From Oscillospiraceae bacterium (lineage in GTDB: Bacteria > Bacillota > Clostridia > Oscillospirales > Acutalibacteraceae), in assembly GCA_019422905.1 (NCBI GenBank), contig JAHZCM010000066.1, positions 421-6,048 of the forward strand: a DNA stretch of 5,628 nt, in the 5' to 3' direction. The translations under genes were made by a program, and so were the position numbers. Of the stretch, positions 1 through 4,500 are shown piece by piece (within the stretch, counting starts at the first letter, position 1; every line of letters begins with the position of its first letter). A model generated the notes under the pieces. That model worked only from the letters and a program-made list of their open reading frames with translations, made no database searches and was not told where the DNA came from.

Positions 1-24
1 TCACACACTGAACCAACCCTTTCG

Positions 25-152
25 ATAATCTGTTTGCCTACTAATCTGTCTGCTTACTAATCTGCTCGACTGCTAATCCGTCTGTCCATGAATTGGTCTA
101 CCTGCTAATCTGCCCGTTTGCTAATCTGTTCGTCTGCGAATCCGTCCGCCTG
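25..152. repeat. 16-bp tandem repeat, eight in-register units
   Basis: Eight consecutive 16-bp units fit without any insertion or deletion (starts at 25, 41, 57, 73, 89, 105, 121 and 137). The consensus is CTAATCTGTCTGCCTG. Unit positions 3-5 (AAT) and 8 (G) are identical in all eight copies, and most other differences are C/T or G/A transitions. Degenerate partial units may flank the block at about 9-24 and 153-160. The period is not a multiple of three, so it is not a coding repeat in a fixed frame, and units read on the minus strand contain TAG stops. The array is pyrimidine-rich on the plus strand. I do not recognise the family. There are no unique spacers, so it is not a CRISPR array. 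Confidence 0.85.
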
Positions 153-392
153 TTTATCAGCGGTTCGATTCGCTTTCTGCCTGAAGCCAAAGCTTTTTTG
201 CGGGGTACCTTTACCGGAAGGGCCAGTGGCTTTCATAACAATAAAACTGGCAGGCCGGCCCGGTAAAAATCCGGGCCGGCCTGTCTCGGCTCATTCCTTT
301 AAGGCGTAGCGAATTGCGTGAAGCAAAACGGAAGAAAGCGCCAGCTCTGCCGTGCGGCGTGAAAATTTACGAATTTTAGAAAAAAATGTCAC
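153..392. other. Intergenic stretch without a recognised gene
   Basis: No open reading frame here has a ribosome binding site or a recognisable protein. A weak terminator-like element lies at 172-199: GCTTT (172-176) can pair with AAAGC (189-193), followed by six T. It could end a gene lying left of the window. The GC hairpin at 251-283 is listed separately. An AT-rich inverted repeat, AAAATT-TACG-AATTTT, occupies 362-377, just upstream of the spore-protein promoter; its role is unknown. Confidence 0.5.
251..283. terminator. Perfect 13-bp GC hairpin, possible terminator
   Basis: The arms CAGGCCGGCCCGG (251-263) and CCGGGCCGGCCTG (271-283) are exact reverse complements around a 7-nt loop, TAAAAAT. 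Neither side has a clean T tract: the plus strand continues TCTCGGCTCATTCC and the minus strand continues CCAGTTTTATTG. It may be a weak bidirectional terminator, or a structural element separating the repeat region from the spore-protein gene. The hairpin is certain from the sequence; the terminator role is inferred. Confidence 0.5.
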
Positions 393-421
393 GCATAAAG
401 CTCCTTTCCGAAAACAAAATA
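393..421 (+). promoter_or_regulatory. Sigma-G-like forespore promoter of the SASP gene
   Basis: A -35-like GCATA (393-397) is followed by a 17-nt spacer and a -10-like CAAAATA (415-421). Known Bacillus sigma-G promoters have roughly GNATR and CATAMTA separated by 17-18 nt, so the -35 fits fully and the -10 matches at six of seven positions. Transcription would begin near 428, giving a leader of about 39 nt. Forespore control is what is known for alpha/beta-type SASP genes. Confidence 0.65.
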
Positions 422-453
422 GTAACAACAAACGCGAAAAACGTAAATCAAAA

Positions 454-457
454 GGAG
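454..457 (+). promoter_or_regulatory. Ribosome binding site of the SASP gene
   Basis: GGAG within AAAGGAG lies 9 nt before ATG 467. It fixes the start there rather than at the in-frame ATG at 386, which lies upstream of the inferred promoter -35 and would add 27 residues unlike the SASP family. Confidence 0.8.
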
Positions 458-466
458 AATGAAGAA

Positions 467-655
467 ATGAGCAACAACACAATGGTGCCCGAGGCACAGG
501 ATGCAATGAACCGTTTTAAGATGGAAGCTGCGAACGAAGTCGGCGTTAACCTCAAGCAGGGCTACAACGGCGATCTGACCTCCAAGCAGGCTGGTTCCAT
601 CGGTGGCCAGATGGTCAAAAAGATGATCAAGTCCTACGAAGAGAGCATGAAGTAA
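467..655 (+). CDS. Small acid-soluble spore protein, alpha/beta type
   Basis: The 62-residue product matches alpha/beta-type SASPs, which coat forespore DNA, protect it from UV and chemical damage, and are degraded at germination by the GPR protease as an amino-acid source. The family's two conserved blocks are visible. The first is the GPR-site region around residues 17-27 (FKMEAANEVGV), where cleavage would follow E20; most family members have a large hydrophobic residue after that Glu, whereas this one has Ala. The second is the C-terminal DNA-binding block around residues 43-55 (GSIGGQMVKKMIK). The length of 62 is normal for the family. ATG 467 is chosen because AAAGGAG precedes it at good spacing. 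The gene appears monocistronic, with a sigma-G-like promoter upstream and an intrinsic terminator just after the stop, and it converges on the BofC-like gene. Genomes usually carry several such paralogues, so no specific symbol is given. Confidence 0.95.
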   Translation: MSNNTMVPEAQDAMNRFKMEAANEVGVNLKQGYNGDLTSKQAGSIGGQMVKKMIKSYEESMK

Positions 656-672
656 TTTTTCCACAGCGCGGG

Positions 673-705
673 GCGCCCGAAAACGGGCGCTCTTTTCTTT
701 TTATT
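673..705 (+). terminator. Intrinsic terminator after the SASP gene
   Basis: The stem GCGCCCG (673-679) pairs with CGGGCGC (684-690) around an AAAA loop, followed by the T-rich TCTTTTCTTTTTATT (691-705). It begins 17 nt after the SASP stop. Its T tract overlaps the last codons of the convergent minus-strand gene. On the minus strand the hairpin has no T tract, so it should terminate efficiently only in the plus direction. Confidence 0.9.
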
Positions 706-1132
706 CGTAGTCTTCAATCAGCTTGTACGCCTCGGCCAGCGTTTCCACCTCGATGCCGGCGGCAAGCAGCGTCCGGTCTGCGGCGGGAAGCCGGCTCAGC
801 GGCGTGTCAATGGTATAAACCGGAACCGGGTTGTCGCCCTCGAAGATCGCGACCGTATTCTCATAGGTGCGGATCGTGTAGGCGGGAGAATTCTTAAAAT
901 TTCTTGAATTTGCCGCGTCGGAGGGCTCGTTTCCTTGACTTGCCATTTCGTTTGGGCTATAATTAACCGAAGAACTTACGTGGGCGTCCGTGTATGTGGC
1001 GTCTGCCGGGACGGATTCGCGCACGGAAAGCGCAGAGGCGGTCAGCAGCATGGCCAGAGCCGTGACCAGCATGGCCCATTGCGTGTATTTCCGCAAGGCA
1101 TCCGGCTGAATGGGTTTAAATTGAATTTTCAT
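701..1132 (-). CDS. Probable BofC C-terminal-domain protein, membrane-anchored
   Basis: The product has 143 residues. It has a basic N-terminus, one hydrophobic segment at about residues 19-37 (membrane anchor or uncleaved signal peptide), a Ser/Asn-rich linker at about 38-80, and a compact C-terminal domain at about 84-143. The last part (YTIRTYENTVAIFEGDNPVP, then IDTPLSRLP, ending LIEDYE) resembles the BofC C-terminal domain as found in clostridial proteins; this is recognition by eye, not a search. In Bacillus subtilis, BofC is made in the forespore, exported to the intermembrane space, and restrains the SpoIVB protease that triggers sigma-K activation. This protein seems to lack the rest of BofC, so the same role is only inferred. 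ATG 1132 is chosen over the upstream in-frame GTG at 1150 because AAAGGA lies 9 nt before it. A forespore-type promoter candidate upstream supports a sporulation role. The gene converges on the SASP gene and diverges from the PBP gene. Confidence 0.7.
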   Translation of the reverse strand: MKIQFKPIQPDALRKYTQWAMLVTALAMLLTASALSVRESVPADATYTDAHVSSSVNYSPNEMASQGNEPSDAANSRNFKNSPAYTIRTYENTVAIFEGDNPVPVYTIDTPLSRLPAADRTLLAAGIEVETLAEAYKLIEDYE

Positions 1133-1141
1133 GAAAAACCG

Positions 1142-1147
1142 TCCTTT
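1142..1147 (-). promoter_or_regulatory. Ribosome binding site of the BofC-like gene
   Basis: On the minus strand AAAGGA lies 9 nt before ATG 1132. It overlaps the alternative GTG start codon region, so it favours the shorter 143-residue protein. Confidence 0.7.
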
Positions 1148-1149
1148 CA

Positions 1150-1169
1150 CGGCGGGAAGCGTCCCGCCG
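1150..1169. other. 8-bp hairpin in the BofC-like gene leader
   Basis: CGGCGGGA (1150-1157) pairs with TCCCGCCG (1162-1169) around AGCG. It lies directly upstream of the minus-strand ribosome binding site and downstream of that gene's inferred promoter, so it would be in the 5' leader. It may affect mRNA stability or translation; no T tract follows it. Confidence 0.5.
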
Positions 1170-1175
1170 CACGTA

Positions 1176-1204
1176 TTTCAAACTTTTCCCTGCGTGCATA
1201 GTAT
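1176..1204 (+). promoter_or_regulatory. Weak sigma-A-like promoter candidate for the PBP gene
   Basis: TTTCAA (1176-1181) and TAGTAT (1199-1204) are separated by 17 nt. They match the TTGACA/TATAAT consensus at three and four positions. Transcription would start near 1211, leaving a leader of about 60 nt that includes a possible hairpin (CGGCGGA 1205-1211 with TCCGCCG 1232-1238). The match is modest, and the true promoter may be of another sigma class. Confidence 0.3.
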
Positions 1205-1228
1205 CGGCGGAAGTTGGCAAAAATATGC
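1199..1228 (-). promoter_or_regulatory. Forespore (sigma-G/F-like) promoter of the BofC-like gene
   Basis: Read on the minus strand, GCATA (complement of 1224-1228) is followed by an 18-nt spacer and GATACTA (complement of 1199-1205). The -35 is identical to that of the SASP promoter in this window, and the -10 matches CATAMTA at six of seven positions. Transcription would start near 1192, about 60 nt before the start codon. Bacillus bofC is a forespore gene, which fits. Confidence 0.5.
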
Positions 1229-1259
1229 ATGTCCGCCGCGGCTGCACAGAAGTGGTTTC

Positions 1260-1265
1260 AGGAGG
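1260..1265 (+). promoter_or_regulatory. Ribosome binding site fixing the PBP GTG start
   Basis: A strong AGGAGG lies 6 nt before GTG 1272. It selects this start over the in-frame ATG at 1131, which has no such site, overlaps the divergent gene's start codon, and would add 47 residues unlike a PBP N-terminus. Confidence 0.85.
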
Positions 1266-1271
1266 TTCGTC

Positions 1272-3806
1272 GTGCTCAATAAAGAGGATATCAATAAGTA
1301 CAATACATCGCAGATGACCGGCAGGCCGATGGGACGTACCGACGGCGAGATGGCCCGTTCCGCGGGCGCTACGGCGCAGACGATGCTCTCGATGGTCTGG
1401 AAATTTGTTAAGACAATCCTGCTCATCTGCATTTTTACCGGTTGTCTCGTCGGCTTCAGCGTCCTGTCCGTGATCTGGAGCTATCACGATACGAAAATGA
1501 ACGCGAGCCTTTCGTCCTTTAAGCTCAGCGAATCCAGCTTCGTGTATACCACGGATTCCTTGCATATCGACAGCGTCGATACGGCGCAGTGGACGGAGCA
1601 CCTGCGCTATAATGCCGAGGAAATCCGCACGCGTGTGGATTTTACGGAGATTCCGCAAATCATGAAGGACGCAATGGTCGCCATCGAGGACAAGCGCTTC
1701 TATGAGCACAGCGGTGTGGACTGGCGCAGGACGTTTGCCGCCGTATACGGCCTTGTCACCGGAACGGACACGGCGGGCGGCTCGACGATCACGCAGCAGC
1801 TCATTAAAAACCTGACGCAGGAGAATCAGGTCAGCATCATACGCAAGGTCAAGGAGATCTTTATGGCGCTGAATCTGGAGAAGGAATACACCAAGGACGG
1901 GATACTGGAAGCCTATTTGAACCTCGTCAACTTCGGCAACGGCTATTACGGCGTGCAGGCCGCGGCGAAAGGTTATTTCGGCAAGGATATTTGGGACTGC
2001 AATATCGCGGAATGCGCGACGATTGCGGCGACAACGCAGAACCCCACGGCGCTTTGCGTCTTTTACTATCCGGAGAACAACCGTAAGCGCCGCGAGACGG
2101 TGATCAGCGAAATGTACGATCAGGGGCTGATCACGAAGGCCGAGTATGACGAGGCCATGGAGCAGTCCGCGAACCTGAAGCTCCGCGGCGTCGATTTCGA
2201 CGCGGAACTGGAGGATGAGGACGATACGGACAGCGGCAGTCCCTCCAACAACGATGTCTGGAACTGGTACGACGAAGAGGTTTTTGAGGATGCGATTGAC
2301 CTTTTGATGAAATACGCAAACCTCGACCGGACCAATGCGGAGTCCCTGCTCTGGAACGGCGGCCTGAAAATTTACTCCGCACAGTATGTGCCGCTGCAGG
2401 AGGGCTTCGAAAGCCTGCTGAAAAACAACTGGCAGAGCTATACGGGCGACAGCGATATTTGGTCCGGCGTCTGCCTGATGGAATATGACGGCCGCGTTCT
2501 GGCCGTGAATACCAATAAGGTGGATTCGGAAGGCAATTACATTGAAAAGGACGGAAACCGAGGCTGGAACAACGTGTCTACCTCCAAGAACCAGCCGGGC
2601 TCCTCTATCAAGCCGATCGGCGTGTATGCCCCCGCACTGGAGAACAACCTGATCACCTACGGCTCCGTGCTGAAGGACGAGCCGCTGCCAAACTATTTTG
2701 GGGACGGCTCCGCTGGCCCGAATAACTTCAGCGGCACCTATGCCGGAACGGTCAATGTGGACCGTGCCATCGGCGAATCGCTGAACGCCCCGGCCGTACA
2801 GCTTGTAAATAAGATGTCTCCGATGGTGAGCTTCAAGTTCCTGACGGAAAACCTGCACTTTACCACGCTTACGGAAGCCGATTCCTACAACCTCGGCGGC
2901 GTGTCCATCGGCGGCCTGACGGACGGCGTCACGGTGCGCGAGATGACCGCGGCATATCAGATTTTCGGCAACGGCGGCAAATACTATGAGCCGTATACGA
3001 TCTACCGCATTGAGGATCACGACGGCAACGTGATTTACGATTACCAGAACCGTGTGGCGGAGCAGGCCATGTCCTTTGATAACGCCACGATCATGAATAA
3101 GCTGCTGCACATTCCGCTTGAGAATTACAATTACGGTACGGCGACGATGCTTTACCGCAGTGATCTCGACCAGTTCGGTAAGACCGGTACGACGGATGAC
3201 TATACGGATATCTGGTACATGGGCGGCACAATGTCGTTTGTCTGCGGCATTTGGACCGGCCATGAAGTAAAAAGTCAGGTCTATGATACGAACGGTGCGA
3301 AAGCCATGTATCAGGGCATAATCAACTGGCTTGAGGAGAATTATTATGATTTCCTGCACAGCGGCAGCTACGTGCTGAGCGATAATGTGGTGCAGATGTC
3401 TTATTGCCGCGACAGCGGACTGCGTCCCGGCTCCAACTGCAAGGACATTGCAACCGGCTGGTTCTCACAGAGCAATGTGCCGAGAACCTGTAACGGGACG
3501 ACGGATCATATAACCGGAAAGAACAACAGTCCGTCGCCGTCTCCGAGCGCATCGCCTTCCCCGAGCGTGTCTCCGTCTCCAAGCGCCTCACCGAGTGCTT
3601 CCCCGACGCCGACGGCAACGCCTACCGCATCTCCGACGCCGACAGCACCGCCGGCAACGGAGCCGCCTGTAACGGAACCTCCGGTCACGGAGCCGCCCGT
3701 TACGGAGCCGCCTGCGACAGACCCCCCGGTAACAGAGCCTCCGGCAACGGAGGAGCCGGCCGAGACTCCGACGTCGGAGCCTCCATCATCGGAGCCGATT
3801 ACGTAG
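1272..3806 (+). CDS. Class A penicillin-binding protein (PBP1A-type)
   Basis: This 844-residue bifunctional enzyme polymerises lipid II into glycan strands and cross-links the stem peptides outside the membrane. It has a cytoplasmic N-terminus, one transmembrane helix (about 48-69), a GT51 glycosyltransferase domain, an acidic linker (about 308-321), a transpeptidase domain, and a disordered tail. The glycosyltransferase motifs are intact: EDKRFYEHSG with E139, GGSTITQQ (169-176), RKVKE (191-195, second catalytic Glu E195) and ILEAYLN. The transpeptidase motifs are also intact: SSIK (nucleophile S444, K447), SLN (503-505) and KTG (637-639). Three cysteines (C712, C723, C740) lie between the catalytic domain and the tail. 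Residues 754-844 are Ser-Pro, then Thr-Pro, then TEPPV-type repeats. The GTG start is supported by AGGAGG. The gene is divergent from the BofC-like gene and is followed by hairpins and a terminator, so it is probably monocistronic. Whether it is housekeeping or sporulation-linked cannot be settled here, so no symbol is given. Confidence 0.97.
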   Translation: MLNKEDINKYNTSQMTGRPMGRTDGEMARSAGATAQTMLSMVWKFVKTILLICIFTGCLVGFSVLSVIWSYHDTKMNASLSSFKLSESSFVYTTDSLHIDSVDTAQWTEHLRYNAEEIRTRVDFTEIPQIMKDAMVAIEDKRFYEHSGVDWRRTFAAVYGLVTGTDTAGGSTITQQLIKNLTQENQVSIIRKVKEIFMALNLEKEYTKDGILEAYLNLVNFGNGYYGVQAAAKGYFGKDIWDCNIAECATIAATTQNPTALCVFYYPENNRKRRETVISEMYDQGLITKAEYDEAMEQSANLKLRGVDFDAELEDEDDTDSGSPSNNDVWNWYDEEVFEDAIDLLMKYANLDRTNAESLLWNGGLKIYSAQYVPLQEGFESLLKNNWQSYTGDSDIWSGVCLMEYDGRVLAVNTNKVDSEGNYIEKDGNRGWNNVSTSKNQPGSSIKPIGVYAPALENNLITYGSVLKDEPLPNYFGDGSAGPNNFSGTYAGTVNVDRAIGESLNAPAVQLVNKMSPMVSFKFLTENLHFTTLTEADSYNLGGVSIGGLTDGVTVREMTAAYQIFGNGGKYYEPYTIYRIEDHDGNVIYDYQNRVAEQAMSFDNATIMNKLLHIPLENYNYGTATMLYRSDLDQFGKTGTTDDYTDIWYMGGTMSFVCGIWTGHEVKSQVYDTNGAKAMYQGIINWLEENYYDFLHSGSYVLSDNVVQMSYCRDSGLRPGSNCKDIATGWFSQSNVPRTCNGTTDHITGKNNSPSPSPSASPSPSVSPSPSASPSASPTPTATPTASPTPTAPPATEPPVTEPPVTEPPVTEPPATDPPVTEPPATEEPAETPTSEPPSSEPIT
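3657..3746 (+). repeat. Six 15-bp units encoding TEPPV/TEPPA/TDPPV
   Basis: Units start at 3657, 3672, 3687, 3702, 3717 and 3732. They encode TEPPV three times, then TEPPA, TDPPV and TEPPA. They are diverged at synonymous positions. The preceding stretch (about 3531-3656) encodes irregular Ser-Pro and Thr-Pro repeats. Together these form the disordered C-terminal tail of the PBP. Pro/Ser/Thr-rich tails are known on Gram-positive class A PBPs, and the block is a likely site of length variation between strains. Confidence 0.9.
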
Positions 3807-3814
3807 GCTGCTGT

Positions 3815-3854
3815 AAAACCGCCGGTGGACTTAACCGCCGGCACGACCGGTTTT
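3815..3854 (+). other. Compound hairpin after the PBP gene
   Basis: The outer arms AAAACC (3815-3820) and GGTTTT (3849-3854) enclose an inner stem of GCCGGTGG (3821-3828) with CCGCCGGC (3835-3842), which has one G-T wobble. It starts 9 nt after the PBP stop. It could be a first terminator, with the outer TTTT as a short T run, or a 3'-end stabiliser. Confidence 0.55.
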
Positions 3855-3857
3855 GCG

Positions 3858-3894
3858 CAGAAGCCCGGATCACACCTGTTTCCGGCAGCTTCTG
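3858..3894 (+). other. Second hairpin after the PBP gene
   Basis: CAGAAGC (3858-3864) pairs with GCTTCTG (3888-3894), and inside it CCGG (3865-3868) can pair with CCGG (3882-3885). No T tract follows, so it is not an intrinsic terminator by itself. Confidence 0.5.
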
Positions 3895-3913
3895 CATGCA
3901 TTTGAACGAGAAG

Positions 3914-3946
3914 AAAAGGCCCGCCCCCGAAAGGGCGGGCCTTTTT
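3914..3946 (+). terminator. Strong intrinsic terminator downstream of the PBP gene
   Basis: GGCCCGCCC (3918-3926) pairs with GGGCGGGCC (3933-3941) around CCGAAA, extended by AAAA/TTTT pairing, and ends in five T (3942-3946). The preceding A run also gives a U tract on the opposite strand. It separates PBP transcription from the regulator-hom operon. Confidence 0.93.
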
Positions 3947-3958
3947 CAAAATATGGGG

Positions 3959-3987
3959 TTGCTTTTTTGCGGGAGATGTGGTAAACT
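3959..3987 (+). promoter_or_regulatory. Sigma-A promoter candidate of the regulator-hom operon
   Basis: TTGCTT (3959-3964) and TAAACT (3982-3987) are separated by 17 nt, with an extended -10 TG at 3979-3980. Each hexamer matches its consensus at four of six positions. Transcription would start near 3994, leaving a leader of about 33 nt before ATG 4027. It lies just after the PBP terminator, as expected for an independent transcription unit. Confidence 0.55.
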
Positions 3988-3994
3988 GTTTACC
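3980..3994. promoter_or_regulatory. 15-nt palindrome over the -10: operator candidate
   Basis: GGTAAAC-T-GTTTACC is a perfect inverted repeat with 7-nt arms around one base. It covers the inferred -10 hexamer and reaches the likely start of transcription, a typical position for repressor binding. The HTH-ACT protein encoded 33 nt downstream is the obvious candidate ligand-responsive binder (autoregulation), but this is inference. I do not recognise it as a named operator. Confidence 0.5.
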
Positions 3995-4026
3995 GTTGCA
4001 ATACAAACGTATCTAGGTGGTGGACA

Positions 4027-4464
4027 ATGAAAAACACATCCTATCTGCTGATTGACGAAAGCGTTTTGCCGGAGATTTACCAGAAGGTCGTGCGGGTCAA
4101 CCAGCTTTTGGAGACGGGGGAAGCCTCCAATACATCCGAGGCTGTGAAGATGGCGGGGATTTCCCGCAGCGTCTATTATAAATATAAGAACGCCGTGTTC
4201 CCATATACCAAAAAGGAAACCGGCGCGATTATGACCGTGCAGGTCGTGCTGATCGATAAGCCCGGCGTACTGGTGGACCTGCTCACGGTGTTTTATAAGG
4301 CAAACGCCAATATTCTGACGATCAACCAGAATATCCCTGTAAAGGGAAAGGCGTTTGTCTCCGTTTCTGCCCGCAGCGAAAACATGAGCATCGAGATCGA
4401 CGAGCTGCTCAGGCGGCTGTTCGAGGTACAGGGCGTGATCAAAATCGACAGTATTGTCGGCTGA
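4027..4464 (+). CDS. HTH-ACT domain regulator (ThrR/PheB, UPF0735-like)
   Basis: The 145-residue protein has a short N-terminal helix-turn-helix-like region (about 16-57, putative recognition helix SRSVYYKYKN at 46-55) and a C-terminal ACT domain (about 70-145) with the typical ligand-loop motif IDKPGVL (D77, G80). This architecture and length match the UPF0735/PheB group. As I recall, a member in Bacillus subtilis (ThrR) represses the hom-thrCB threonine genes. Some members are annotated as chorismate mutase, but I see no evidence for that activity here. AGGTGG (4015-4020) lies 6 nt before the ATG. The hom gene starts 36 nt downstream with no terminator between, so they are probably co-transcribed. 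The likely role is sensing an aspartate-family amino acid and controlling this operon; the ligand is not determined by the sequence. Confidence 0.88.
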   Translation: MKNTSYLLIDESVLPEIYQKVVRVNQLLETGEASNTSEAVKMAGISRSVYYKYKNAVFPYTKKETGAIMTVQVVLIDKPGVLVDLLTVFYKANANILTINQNIPVKGKAFVSVSARSENMSIEIDELLRRLFEVQGVIKIDSIVG

Positions 4465-4500
4465 ATTTATAGAGGAATCCTGAGGAAAGGAAGAGGAACA

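Noticed and set aside
25..152. CRISPR array
   Set aside because: Units are contiguous 16-mers with no spacers and with diverged copies.
157..176. tRNA T-arm-like GGTTCGATTC
   Set aside because: The flanking bases do not form a 5-bp T stem, and no acceptor or anticodon arm can be assembled around it.
105..236. 43-codon minus-strand frame starting at ATG 236 and running into the 16-bp repeat
   Set aside because: It has no ribosome binding site and no recognisable protein, and it ends at a TAG supplied by the repeat unit.
1116..3359. A 747-codon open frame on the minus strand, antisense to the PBP gene
   Set aside because: Its composition (rich in His, Arg, Val, Ile) is typical of the complement of GC-rich coding sequence, no family motif is visible, and the plus strand carries all class A PBP motifs.
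192..3973. Exact 13-bp repeat GCTTTTTTGCGGG at 192-204 and 3961-3973
   Set aside because: Most of it is a T run, and a match of this length in 5.6 kb can plausibly arise by chance; the flanks are unrelated.
3506..4006. Minus-strand open frame with Gly-Gly-Ser-Val repeats
   Set aside because: The repeats are simply the complement of the PBP Pro/Thr tail, and the frame runs through the terminator; no ribosome binding site supports it.
3807..4026. T-box or amino-acid riboswitch controlling hom
   Set aside because: No T-box consensus is present, and I found no convincing antiterminator able to pair with the terminator stem; the GGTGG near 4016 is part of the ribosome binding site.
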